A DNA stretch of 64,000 bases from Neoconidiobolus thromboides FSU 785 (lineage: Eukaryota; Entomophthoromycota; Entomophthoromycetes; Entomophthorales; Neoconidiobolaceae), in contig MU626322.1 in NCBI GenBank assembly GCA_025603075.1, positions 43,997-107,996 of the forward strand, read 5' to 3'. A model generated the notes under the pieces. It did not search any database. It was not told the origin of the DNA and saw nothing but the letters and a program-made list of their open reading frames with translations. The position numbers and the translations under genes were made by a program. Positions 1 through 10,450 of this stretch are shown one piece after another. Every line of letters starts with the position of its first letter. Within the stretch, counting starts at the first letter, position 1.

Positions 1-495
1 ATATACTTATATTACCCTTCAGTACTAGTGTTTCCAAAACCAAAAAGATTTCCCATCAATGAAGCTCTAATCTTATATAAATCAGCTCAATTTGTGGCAG
101 AGTTTTTTTTAACAATCAAACAAAATAATATTCAGCAGAAAAACAAAAGTCAAACCACTAGTAAAAGTAATTATAATGAACTAGCCATCAACAACGAATT
201 TCATTTTAATTATAAAGCTCCATATTATACTTCAACTATGTATGTAGTGTACGTTTATTTATCATTTATTAGTGAAGAAAGATGGTTGTTGAGCCAGGGG
301 TTTGGTAAAAAGTTGATAGTTGAAGCAAAGGCTTATGTACTGAAATTATTAAAAATGTTGAAGGCTACCTGTGATTCTAAATTGAAAAGTGAAAGGTTAG
401 ATTCAAAGAGTACAATTCAATTTGTTAAAGAAAATTTGAGAAATTTTGAAATTGAGGATACATTATTATTATCTATCAATGAGATAATTAGCTAA
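1..495 (+). CDS. Fungal-specific transcription factor paralogue, C-terminal fragment
   Basis: The reading frame is open from base 1 to the stop at 493-495, giving the last 164 residues of a protein whose 5' part lies outside the window. It begins with the motif IYLYYPSVLVFPKPKRF, shared almost exactly with the three minus-strand paralogues at 13813-15723, 18476-20386 and 21465-23376, and continues with the conserved NEA-LYKSAQ and YVYLSFISEE-WLL blocks. Those paralogues carry a PF04082-like middle homology region, so this is very probably the tail of a fourth copy in opposite orientation. Unlike them it lacks the HG[KR]N-GAFACAR segment; a Ser/Asn/Lys-rich stretch replaces it around residues 45-60. 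Whether the 5' part is intact cannot be judged here. Confidence 0.75.
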   Translation: MYLYYPSVLVFPKPKRFPINEALILYKSAQFVAEFFLTIKQNNIQQKNKSQTTSKSNYNELAINNEFHFNYKAPYYTSTMYVVYVYLSFISEERWLLSQGFGKKLIVEAKAYVLKLLKMLKATCDSKLKSERLDSKSTIQFVKENLRNFEIEDTLLLSINEIIS

Positions 496-1165
496 AATGT
501 AAAGAAATCGAGATGTTAACGAAATATTTATTTATTACTGTAAAAAAGGTATCATATTATTTATTTAATGTGTTCTTGAGGGGGGCGATTGGAAAGACGA
601 GACTTATTTGCTATAAAATAAATTTTTTATTGAATAATCATTAGACCTATCAATCCGATTATTATACTATTGACTAAGAGATTGATATTCTAACAAATTT
701 TAAATTGAAAAATGCTAGTTGATTCTAAAAGCAAATACAATTAGCAGCTAATAGATTGGTAGTTTTATGTCAGTTTTAAAGGATGTTATTCATTTTTTCC
801 TTAGTTTTTAAAAATTTGAAAAATATCTATTGAGTAAGATAAAAGGTTTATTACGTGTTTAACGAGTCTCTTTGATAAAATGACAATAGTTTAAAAATGG
901 AATAGCAATTATATAATCTAATTTTTTAAAACTGTCATTTTACTTTATTCTGTGCTTTAGTTAATCAAAAGTACTTAATAATTTTGACCTTTATATAAAT
1001 TGGCATTTTTTTAATGAAAGTTGATTATATTTTTTTGAAACTCTTCAAAATGTGATGCTAAAACCTTTTTAAATTGTACACATTTTCCAATTTTTTGGGG
1101 AAGATACTAAAATATCAGCTTTTATGCTCGTGTACATGATCTAATTAAAATAACTGAAAATAAAG
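496..1165. other. Intergenic, no gene seen
   Basis: AT-rich spacer with no convincing coding potential on either strand. It leads into the promoter of the small secreted-protein ORF. Confidence 0.6.
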
Positions 1166-1173
1166 TATAAAAG
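1166..1173 (+). promoter_or_regulatory. Candidate TATA box
   Basis: TATAAAAG lies about 75 bases before the ATG of the small Cys-rich ORF at 1248. The spacing suits a TATA-driven gene with a short 5' leader. Inferred from sequence alone. Confidence 0.4.
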
Positions 1174-1247
1174 CAAATCAACTTTTGTACAGAAACAAAA
1201 ACAACTTCTTTATTTAGATATCAGGTTGTTATTACTGTTTTGGAAAA

Positions 1248-1496
1248 ATGAAACCAAACACCATTATTTACCATTTAGTTTTAATTACTGGAGTACTCTC
1301 TACTTGTAAAGTGTCTTATTTTCCCAGCCGTGGTATAAAGGAACAGAATTTTACCTGTAAAGTAAGCTGTACTAAAGTTATAACTGTCGCTTCTAACCCC
1401 AATGGTCTTATTTGCTCTTTAAATAATGATATGGTTATATGTTCTTGTGCCAATGATGGATGTGGTTCCTTGCCATCATCATTAAAATGTAAATAA
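1248..1496 (+). CDS. Small cysteine-rich secreted protein (hypothetical)
   Basis: Single-exon ORF of 82 residues starting at the ATG. The first 20 or so residues are hydrophobic (HLVLITGVLS) after a Lys, as in a signal peptide, and the rest holds eight cysteines, consistent with four disulfides in a small secreted protein. A TATA-like box lies about 75 bases upstream. No known family is recognised. Size, Cys content and signal peptide are those of fungal small secreted proteins, whose roles range from wall components to effectors; nothing here decides between them. It could also be a chance ORF, but the Cys pattern and TATA box argue against that. Confidence 0.5.
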   Translation: MKPNTIIYHLVLITGVLSTCKVSYFPSRGIKEQNFTCKVSCTKVITVASNPNGLICSLNNDMVICSCANDGCGSLPSSLKCK

Positions 1497-2074
1497 GAGA
1501 TGCATTTATTAAATTATCATTTATAAAATTATTTTTTGGTTACTTGTTATATTTTTTATAACTAATATTTGATAAATTATTATTATTATTGTTAATTAGT
1601 TTGTTTAAGTTTGAAATATCATACCTATCAGTTAAGTGGGTTTATAAAAAAAATGTAAAAAGAATACTGTTAACAAGAATGACTGTAAAAATACTAAGAT
1701 AACAATTTAAAGAAACTAAGGAGGTATTAAGTAGAAAGTTAATGGCACATAGTACTATTTTTCTATCAAATTTAGACTTTAAAAAGAATTGAAGGCAAAA
1801 GATTTATAAATGAAGGTGATACTTTGAGGGAATGTTAATATAGATTTAATTTTGTCGTTTGAATTCAAAATAAGTTTTAATAGAAATGACATCAAAGGAT
1901 CAAAAAACACGATTTAATACTTTTTTTTATAAATAGGATCAAAACTGACATCTGCTCTACTCAATCACCATACAAAAAAATTCGTTTATATAAGCTCTAA
2001 CTCTAGATACTATTGATATATTAATATCTAAAAAAACAATACGCCTTAAACCAAACCTAGCTATCCCTTTTGAT
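1497..2074. other. Intergenic, no gene seen
   Basis: AT-rich gap between convergent small genes. No coding potential or repeat-family copy was seen. Confidence 0.5.
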
Positions 2075-2284
2075 CTAATACCTCTTCCCGATAGCTCTAC
2101 TCATTGCCATACTTTTAGGATATAAAAATCGAGTACCAATACCCAAACAAGCGATTAAATTAATAAACATACCCCAACCAAAGCCAGAAAGAAAAGGAAA
2201 AAGTAATTGATTAGTAATTATAGTGAGGATAGTGGAGCCTATGCTAGGGGCTACTGGTGGTGACTTATTTTTTTTGAGCTGCAT
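2075..2284 (-). CDS. Small membrane protein, possibly Mim1-like
   Basis: Single-exon ORF of 69 residues. A short Lys/Pro-rich N-terminus is followed by a long hydrophobic stretch containing NQLLFPFLSGFGWG and a Gly-rich segment (ACLGIG), and the tail is basic and ends in KRY. The N-x-LL-PFL-x-G pattern followed by small-residue spacing resembles the transmembrane segment of Mim1, the outer-membrane subunit of the mitochondrial MIM insertase, whose helix uses GxxxG-type contacts. That match is short and seen by eye only, so the name is tentative. What is solid is a small, probably membrane-anchored protein. It lies upstream of MPC1 on the same strand order, with a 500-base gap. Confidence 0.5.
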   Translation of the reverse strand: MQLKKNKSPPVAPSIGSTILTIITNQLLFPFLSGFGWGMFINLIACLGIGTRFLYPKSMAMSRAIGKRY

Positions 2285-2788
2285 TTTCGTTTTAAGATTG
2301 AAATTATAAAAAAATTAAAGATTAATTTTGAAAAATGGAAATTTTAGAAGCTATTTTTTTTGGTTAGCAATTAAAACGAAAATCAAAAGATCAAGTTTTA
2401 TCTCTAAAAACTTAGTTATAAGTTTAAATATTAGTAGATATAGCTTTATGTAAATGTGTAAAAATGATATTATGAAATTCGTTTTAAGCAATGTATTTTC
2501 ATGTATATATAGTGTATTATTATTAATAGGATGCATCTAAAAGAACGATTAAAATATTAAATATTATTGTAATATCTTGGACTAAAATTTATACTCTGGG
2601 CTTTAATTTTCAATATGACAAATAACTGTTAATAATTAAATAAAAAGCAATCCATTATTTACATATAAAGAAACCTACTATATTTATTTTTTAAAACAAC
2701 TCTTAAAAAATTCCGCATTCAAAAATTAAAAATTAAAGTATTCATCATATAACGTATTATTATCAAAAAATGTCTTTTACTTAATCAC

Positions 2789-3568
2789 CTATTGTCCCTT
2801 CCCTTTCTCTAATCCAGCAGGTGAATCTACCTTCTTGTTGATATCTTCAAATCCAACCGGTGGTGTTAATGTTTTCTTTGCTTTTTCACCAAGATAATGA
2901 TAATCTACAAATCGATAAGCTTGAGTTAATTGGGCTACTTCATTGGTGGCATGGCAAGCAAATAACAACATATTTCTTGGTTCGACCATCCATGCAAAAC
3001 GCATAAAGACAGCGGAGTAAAGGCAAAGGGCTAGAGAAATGGAGATAAATTAGTTATATTGGGCTGCCAACTTATTCTTAATCGAACAAAATAAAACAAA
3101 ATAGAAATTAAAATTAAAAACAGCTAGTTTGGATAGGCTGATAGAGTTGATAGAGTTGATAGAGTTAATAAAGGGTTCAACAAATTCAACACTTACCTGT
3201 AGTCATTTTACCAGAGATTAATTCTGGGTCTTTATTTAAATCATTCAAAGCAGCAATTGGAATACCCCAGTTAGCGACTAAAAAATAAAATTTAGTAAAT
3301 AATTTATGTTATTGAGGATCATGGACTTACCAGGTCCCCAGAAATGCTATTTAAGGTTTTAAAAATAGAATAAAATAATAAGTTTATATTTTTTTATAAA
3401 AGAGTACATGTTCTACTTACAGTACTAAAGATAAAGATTAATTATCAATGAGAATGGATAACAATATTATTAATGGTTTATTTACCTGCATAGATACTCA
3501 CGAAATTCTTTGGATTTTACTTTAGTCATTAATCTTTGAGCTATCGAATTGCTGGCTGGTCCACTCAT
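2789..3568 (-). CDS. MPC1: Mitochondrial pyruvate carrier subunit MPC1
   Basis: Five exons on the minus strand: 3486-3568, 3421-3424, 3331-3346, 3197-3277 and 2789-3030, giving 141 residues. MPC1 pairs with MPC2/3 in the inner mitochondrial membrane to import pyruvate. Family hallmarks are present in order: [38 protein letters not shown] and the very conserved [18 protein letters not shown]. The second exon is only 4 nt (TACT). It supplies the last base of Ser and the whole Thr of STHFWG, and without it the frame breaks. Each intron has GT-AG ends, and the first exon starts at the only upstream ATG in frame. A Lys-rich C-terminal extension follows the usual end of the domain. Identification is certain; the microexon is inferred from frame and family conservation. 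Confidence 0.93.
3140..3169. repeat. Short tandem repeat in an MPC1 intron
   Basis: About three copies of a GATAGAGTT-type 10-mer in the intron between the last two MPC1 exons. Simple-repeat slippage is the likely origin. Confidence 0.7.
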
Positions 3569-3960
3569 TTTTTTAAGTTTTTTTATAAAAGAATAGAAAT
3601 GAAAAATTGATAAGAGTTTTGAAGTTTATTTTTTTTGGTGCTTAATTTTGTCCCTGAAAAAATAAAGTGAATGAAATTAGAAAGTCAATATCAGAGTGAA
3701 AGGTAAGATAAAAGTAATAACGTAAGGATCATAAATTTATTATAAAGGCTGAATATATACTCTAATTATTAACTAAAGCCATTATCCAGTTTTACTATAT
3801 CCCACACTGAATTCAAGTTAACGTACCTTCTTTATCTATTGTAAATTCCTTCTAAGCCATAGCTAATCTCCAACCAATAAAAGCATCGACATTATTTAAA
3901 ATGTCATTAACTTTTTTTGAAAAAGTGTCATAAGCTCCTTTTTTCAAAAGCAATCTTTAA
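3569..3960. promoter_or_regulatory. Divergent promoter between MPC1 and the TFIIIC-like gene, with a CCAAT box
   Basis: The 392-base gap separates two genes transcribed away from each other. CCAACCAATAAAA at about 3870-3882 contains a CCAAT core, the binding site of the fungal Hap2/3/5 complex, which often controls mitochondrial genes. The same string occurs at 57058-57070, upstream of ARF6. Function is inferred. Confidence 0.4.
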
Positions 3961-6324
3961 ATGGCACGTAAAAACCCTCCCAGAAAAGCAAAGACTTCCA
4001 ATAATTATGTTTTTACTACCAACGAAGATGGGGAAGTCATTTTAGGAAAAAGTAAAGTGAATATTGAACAAGTGGATGGGGATGAGACTGTGGACGAGGC
4101 AACACTAGAAGGGGAGACGGATGGAGTAGGTAAGGAGACTTGGGGATCAAATGAAAAAAAGTGTTAATATAATATATAGATAATGTGGATAGCGAACAAG
4201 AGTTAACTGTTGTCAAGAAAACTAGCAGAAAACCTAAAAAAGTTATTGTAAAGAAAAGTAAGTTTAGAGTTATTTATGTTATTTAATTAATATTTATATT
4301 TGATCAACAGCTACTGTAACAGATAAAAAGAGCTCGATCAAGGATTATTTTACAAAGAAAACAAAAGATACTGTAGTCAGTTGCAAAGAAATTGTTAATG
4401 ATGTAAAAGAAGAATTGATAGAATCGCAAATTATAACAGATGGGTGTATTCAAAAGGTAATATTGCTTTGAGCTTATTAGAATAAATAGATGTTAAATTA
4501 AAATAAAGGAACAAGAATCCGATTCAGAAACTATTACAACTAAAAAAAGAAAGGGTAAAAAAGAGACAAATACAGAATCAAAAAGAGGCAAAAAACAAAC
4601 TAGAAAGAGAGATGAAAGCAGCGAAGAAGAGTATATAGATAATGGAATAGAAAGTGAAGAAAAATATATAGATAATGACGAAGTAGCTGAAGATGAAATA
4701 GATAAAGAAGAAGCGATAGTTAAAAAGAAAACCACAATGAATAGTAAAAAAATTAAGAGTAATTTTCCAACTACTAAAAAGAATAAATTAAAACAAAAGA
4801 TGCCAAAAACATTTGAACTTATTCAAAATAAAGAAGAAAGCGAGATAAGTGATCCTAAATTAGTCGACAGTATTTATTTTCGAAGAAGGGAATATGATGT
4901 TTTGGAAGTAAAAGAAGGAGAGTATGAGCAAATGTTTCAATCACATAATATTAAATTAAGAATCGAAGAAGAAAAGTATGAACTGAAATCATATGATGGT
5001 ATGGAAGTTAATGGGTACAAAATATTTAATATTAATTTGAGTAGTTATTGGATTGATTTTGACTATAGCGGGCAGTATTTAGCAGTAGCAGGTAGTTCAA
5101 AAGATAAGGGTAGTGAATTAAAGATGGAATTTAATTTTGATAATAAAAAAGGTTGGATCCAAATTTGGGACTTAAAGAAAATGAAGTTAATTATTAATAT
5201 TCGGCATAATTTTAGTGTTTTGTTAAAGTTGAAGTGGTGGAATATCAATATGGATAAAATCAATATTGAAAATAGTATTAGTTTAGGTTGTTTGGTAGTT
5301 AATGGAGAAGATGGTAAAATAAGACTATTTGAAATACCAAAAATAAAAGAAGAAGAAGAAATTATGCATATTGAACTAACGGATGAGTCAAAAAATATTA
5401 TAGGAATTTTAAAACACCCAGAAATTTTATATAATAATTTTGAACTGTTCAGTAATAACCTTTTAATAGCTATTAGTTTACAAGGGAATATTATCAATTA
5501 TGATTTAACAGACTGCATTTTAAATCAAAACAATATTAATAAAATACCAAAGTTTATTGCCCAACCTCATCATTCCCCAATCTCCTACATTACTTTATTA
5601 TGCAATAAATACCTATTCACATTTTCATACGATGGCAAAGCAATGATTCAATCACTTAATGATTATGAAAAGAAATTTAAATTACATACATCAAGAACAG
5701 CACCCAACAATGCTACTACTATTGTTTATGATAATCAACAGTATGTCTTATTTTCAGATCAACAAGGAGGTATAAAATGGCTACATTTTATGGATTTAGA
5801 TTTAAGCTGTAAATTATATAAATGTAACACATATCCAAAATCACCAGCGGTTAAGTATTTAGCTAGTCAATATCATCATTTAACGGCCACAACTACATTT
5901 CAAGGCACGCTGGATTTGTTTATGTGTTGGGGTATGAATACTAGGGGAGATAGGGTAAGTCGAAGCTTTGATTTTTTAATAGTTAATTGATCTTATTTTT
6001 TAATTTTGTTTTAGGCATTTTCAGAGGTAAGTATAGTGAAAGTGGAACAAGAAGACGAAAACGAAGAGTTACAGTTATCCTTATTAAAAGAGATACCTAA
6101 GGTAAAATGACATAGTTTTAATATTATTTATTTGTTTATTTATTTGTTAGGATTTATTAAAAAATGAAAAATATCATTTAAAATTATTAAAAAATACTCA
6201 ACCCCATTTTTTAACTAAGTTATATTTTAATACTGTTATATGGTGTCAGAATAAAAATAAGCCATTTTTAGTTGCTACTACAACTAATAATGGTCTCTTG
6301 ATAGTAAAGGATTTGAAAGAGTGA
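3961..6324 (+). CDS. WD-repeat protein, probable TFIIIC subunit (TFC6/GTF3C2-like)
   Basis: Six exons (3961-4129, 4180-4257, 4311-4456, 4509-5954, 6015-6101, 6151-6324) give 699 residues in continuous phase. The first 250 residues are charged and low-complexity, rich in Lys/Glu, with a repeat of EEYIDN/EEKYIDN. A C-terminal half with WD40 features follows: QIWDL, LKWW, a DGKIRLFEIPK block, and a later SYITLLCNKYLFTFSYDGKA block. A charged N-terminus followed by a degenerate propeller, with an LxW and a FxIP strand, is typical of TFIIIC tau91/TFC6 (human GTF3C2), which helps TFIIIC bind the B-box of RNA polymerase III genes. The assignment rests on architecture and partial motif resemblance. 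Another nuclear WD-repeat protein is possible. Confidence 0.68.
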
Positions 6325-7242
6325 AAATAAGAAATATATAATATATAGGTTTTATAGAACTTTTCAATTTAATTTATAAATAAGAAATTAAACATGTATA
6401 AATAAATTAAAGCTTAATATTGAATATTTTTTTGATATTTTACTAATTTTATAAATGAAAGATAAACAAAAAATAATACTTTTTTTAATTTGAACTTGAG
6501 TGTATAAAATTATTAAATTGTATCAAAGCCAATCTAAAAAAAATTGTTAACAACTTTAGAACTTTATGATTTTATAGATTGAATACTCTATCATTATAAT
6601 TATAGAATACTAAGAAAGCAAAAAATCGAAGAGAAATGTAGTATTCCAGCTTTAAATTAGAACTATGGAGGATAAAGGATTGAATCTTATTTTCTAAAAC
6701 ATGAATATCTTTTGGTCTATCGCTTATACATTTAGAAAGTAAAGACTCTTTGTTATCATACAGTGTTAAACATTTAATATTATAATTGACCAAGTAAAAT
6801 GATGAATAATTTTAATATGATCAATAAGTATGCTAATACCAATATGAAATTGCTCATTCGATATTCCTTCCTTGATCGTTTCAAATTTAAAGTTATTTTG
6901 GTGCTACAATTTAATAAAATTTTTAATGAATGAATAATTTCTGATACTTTTGAGTTGTTTATGTTTGATGAATTAATGTGCAATACACAGTCAAAAAGGT
7001 GCTTAAAGAACACACCACATTTGTAGCAATAGTTAGAATAAGTTAACAAGGTTATTTCAATTGCTAATTTAGCTGCTTTATTCTCACTTAATTTTAATAT
7101 TGTATTCTCCCTTTTCCATAAGTCGTGAGTATTAAATTGTAAGTTAATATAAGAGTCACCAATAGAAACTAAAAGTACTGCTACTGAATAACACTACTTT
7201 CTTTCGCTGTTATTTTTATAATCTAAGTGTAAACCTAATAAC

Positions 7243-7344
7243 ATGGGGATGTGTTTTTTTTGTTTAAGAATTTTACTATAATCTTTCCACTCAGATAGCG
7301 CTTAAAAAATGGAAAAATAATGAAACTAAAAAAAACAGTCTCAT
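7243..7344 (-). repeat. TGGGGATGT-family MITE-like copy
   Basis: Full-length minus copy. It starts ATGGGGATGT, has AATTTTACTA, CAGATAGCGCTTAAA and AATGAAAC internally, and ends with a decayed CAGTCTCAT terminus. It sits inside the transcription-factor-like pseudogene. Confidence 0.8.
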
Positions 7345-7625
7345 ATGGAATAGCTATATAGATTAGAAAAGTAATAAGATAGAGTGCTAAGATACTTCCT
7401 TTTAATTCATTTAATAACGTCATCATTAATTGAATAGCACTTAAAGTAATCTTTGATTGATTTGGTTTGAGATATTGCAGTAGTTTATCTTTCAAAAATG
7501 TTTTCAAATCTGACAACCTATTATTACAACCAATATGGTTTAAACCAACTAACATGATAGGGCAGATCAACATGTTATCTCTTCTTTTGTCTATAAATTG
7601 ATTATAAGTAAATAATAGCAATAAT

Positions 7626-7726
7626 ATGTGAGTGTTTTTTTGGCTTCACTACTTTTTCTATTTTTAAGCACTAATTGAGCAGAAAAATTATTAGTAAAAT
7701 TCTTAAACACAAAAATACATCCCCAT
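7626..7726 (+). repeat. TGGGGATGT-family MITE-like copy
   Basis: Plus copy with a decayed left end (ATGTGAGTGT) and an intact right end (ACATCCCCAT). The central hairpin has lost pairing (CACTAATTGAGCA). Confidence 0.8.
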
Positions 7727-7730
7727 ATGT

Positions 7731-8398
7731 TTTGTTTTGTACTTTTACAGGATATGATCAATACAATAAGTAGCTATAAGAATATATAATTGCTTTTTGA
7801 ATATAGCCATGGCAACAAAATTACCTATGGTGTATTACTTACCAGCTTTTTTGTTTAAACCTAAGACTGAATTTTATTATATTTGATTCTTCAAATAGAA
7901 CAGAACATCAAAAAATGGGGATGTTTTTTTGCGTTCAAGAATTTTACCAACAATTTTTCCATTCAAATAGTGCTTAAAAATAGAAAAGTAATGAAGCCAA
8001 AAAAACACCCACAAATATTGCTTTCATTTAACTTTAAGTAACACTATGAATTTCATTTAGAACTTAACTTTGAGTAGGATTTTAAACTTGCCCATATTAT
8101 AAGCAAAGTTTTATCATTTTATGCTAATAACAATAAATTAATATTACAGAGCCTTTTAACTTATTGCGAATAATAAAAGTTTTAAAAAAAATTAAAAAAA
8201 GTTTTTATTTTAATATAATTATAATAATACGCCAGATGATATTAAATTTTTTTAGTAAAACAAAAATAGAAGAAAAAAGTATAAGCGGGAGAATGCCATG
8301 CTCAACTCAGTACATTTTCTTATACTTTTTCAAACCTCAACATTATCCATAGTCTCCTCCCTTATTAGTTAAATAATTAATAAACTTCAGCTTTAAAT
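7731..8398. other. Gene-poor gap
   Basis: No supported gene. It holds one repeat copy (7915-8012) and runs up to the 3' end of the NIPA transporter gene. Confidence 0.5.
7915..8012 (-). repeat. TGGGGATGT-family MITE-like copy
   Basis: Full-length minus copy with an intact ATGGGGATGT left end, GAATTTTACCAACAA, a central AATAGTGCTTAAA and a decayed right terminus (ACACCCAC). Confidence 0.8.
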
Positions 8399-10450
8399 TC
8401 AGTTCCTCCTTTGGAATGAACTAGCGGTAGGCGACATTTCCGTAGGTGACATCGTTGCTCCTGTATTATCCATCTGCTCTGGCTCCTCATTTATGACTAT
8501 GATATTCTTTCCTCTAGCATATTTAGGATTTACTGCCCCATCTATTGAAAACTGTGACAATGGTCTACTTGGATTTGATTTGGACCTCAATCTTGTTCTA
8601 ATAGTAGGATTAGATACTGTACGTATCAAATTTTTCATTAAAGAATTTGGACTATTTTCTTGCACTCTATTCCCAACTTCTTCCATGTCCCCAACACTAC
8701 CTGAATCCATTCCCACCGTTGAATTACTTGCTAATCCGCACCCAGGAGACAATCCAGGTAAAGCATCATTATTAAATTTAGTAATTGAAGGTTTTCTATA
8801 TAAACTTGAAGCTTCCAACTGCTCATCTGTAAACAAAGTTCGCTTTTTTAAATGATCGTCTTTTTCTGGGTGGATTAAGTTGCTCAATTTAACTAACATA
8901 GATTTTCCTGAATCCACTGTCATGGTAGAAGTTCGTGATGCTTGAGGTCGTATAGTACGTTGGATGTGAACTGGTAAGCTAGAATTTTTTGGATGTGGGG
9001 TAGGCATACGATTAGAATCTACTTTAATGCTTTCCGTACCTTCTAAATTTTCTGGTGAGGTTAATGTATAACTTGTATGTGTACTTGGATCATTTTCATT
9101 TCTTATAATGTTTGCTGTTAAGTTACTGATTGTACCTGTTGGTCTAGAGGAATTGTTGCTATTATTATTGTTTTCTTCTATTTGACTTTCATTAATGTTG
9201 ATTGCTTTTTCTTTCATTTCAGGTTCTTCTAAAGCTAATGTTTCATACATTCTAGAAGTTTGTAAAATAATAACTCCGCCACAGATGCAAAAGAAAGCTA
9301 AAATAAGGGTAACAATAGAGATTGGAGAAGCGGCAAAGCCTTTATATAAGATAGCTGAGGATACAATCGTAGCTGTTGTAAATGTAACATAATACATTGG
9401 GGTGATTTCTGCTGTTACAAACTCGTTTAATGCTTTATTTAAATAATTGATCTGTGTTATGATGGTCAATACTACAAATACTATCAGTAAATAAATAAAC
9501 CAATGTGTAAATTGATTATCTCCTGAAATTGAGGTAATGATGGCACTACCTACTGCTTGCAATGTAACTACAGATAATGAACCAATAAAAGAGCAGATAG
9601 AAATGTAAATAATGGGATGTTTTTTGCCATATTTTGGGGCCATTCTATAAGCTAAAAATATAGATATTAGGATCACTAAAATAGTGTATGTTAAAAAGCC
9701 TAAATTTTAAATATGTTAATGTCTTATTAAAAGTAAAATTTATAATTTAGTTTTACCCGGAGAAATAGCAAGCTCCATAAACTGGTCGATTTTACCAGGG
9801 GCACTTTGCTCTGGTGCATGAAGTACTACAATTACGGATCCTAATAAACAAATGATACATCCAATTTTACCATGGAAATTAAGTCTTTCTTTCAAAAACA
9901 CAGAAGATAGAACAGCACTAAAACAAGCCTTGTCATTCATTATTCATATTGTTAATATTTTATATCAATACCTAACAACTACACTTAAAGCACCTAATGG
10001 AGTAACTAAAACAGCCGGTGCTAATATATAAGCTACAAAGTTGGTAACTTCACCTAAAGCCACTAATAAAAGGAGTAAGTATTTGGCTTGCAGTAATGAT
10101 TTATTAAATTACTTACTCAATATCATACCAGCCCACCACATGGTAGATTTTAGATAGCCATGACCGTCTTCTATTAATTAAAAGTATAAATATAGATGCT
10201 CAAAAAGTAATTATTTATAATCAAAACTTTATGATATAATGACAACCTACCTTCTCCTTCCACCCTTGAAGAGATTAATCCTTTTTTCTTTAAGATAAAA
10301 CTTATACCAATTAATAAGCCTAAGAGCAAATGAATTAGTAACTGAATGATTGATGTAGCTTTGACTTGAATTACCCGATAATACAGCTAAGATGATACCT
10401 ACTGCACGATAGATTGGATCACCATTCACATCTATTTCAATACCTGCCAT
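8399..10450 (-). CDS. NIPA-type magnesium transporter (DUF803 family)
   Basis: Six exons on the minus strand (10375-10450, 10251-10319, 10117-10170, 9972-10062, 9757-9917, 8399-9699) give 583 residues with all phases matching. Family motifs run in order: GIILAVLSG, GISFILKKKGLISS, HGYLKSTMWWAGMI, ALGEVTNFVAYILAPA, TPLGALSVV, VFLKERLNFHGKIGC, GSVIVVLHAP and QINYLNKALNEF. About nine transmembrane segments are expected, followed by a cytosolic tail of roughly 250 residues rich in Ser/Asn/Pro. NIPA proteins carry Mg2+ across plasma or endosomal membranes. The first intron has a clear TACTAAT branch site. The tail is long for the family, probably disordered, and may be a site of phosphorylation. 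Confidence 0.9.

Larger units (their letters stand above)
6560..7730 (-). pseudogene. Broken fungal transcription-factor-like gene interrupted by MITE-like repeats
   Basis: On the minus strand, 7621 to 7345 encodes an open stretch (LICPIMLVGLNHIGCNNR, later LKTFLKDKL) that runs straight into the repeat copy at 7243-7344. Beyond the repeat, another open stretch from about 7205 to 6780 reads SVAVLLVSIGDSYINL and ENKAAKLAIEITLLTYSNYC. These look like helical pieces from the C-terminal half of a fungal Zn2Cys6-type regulator. A second repeat copy (7626-7726) bounds the upstream side. Frames differ across the interruptions and no complete start or zinc cluster was found. This is best read as a decayed gene; the family call is by resemblance only. 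Confidence 0.42.

Noticed and set aside
5063-5497. Minus-strand ORF inside the TFIIIC-like gene
   Set aside because: Antisense shadow of a long, motif-bearing exon.
7243-8012. Repeated units considered as a CRISPR-like array
   Set aside because: The copies are dispersed, in both orientations, with no regular spacers, and the host is eukaryotic.
8493-8855. Plus-strand ORF of 120 residues
   Set aside because: Antisense shadow of the Ser/Asn-rich tail of the NIPA transporter.
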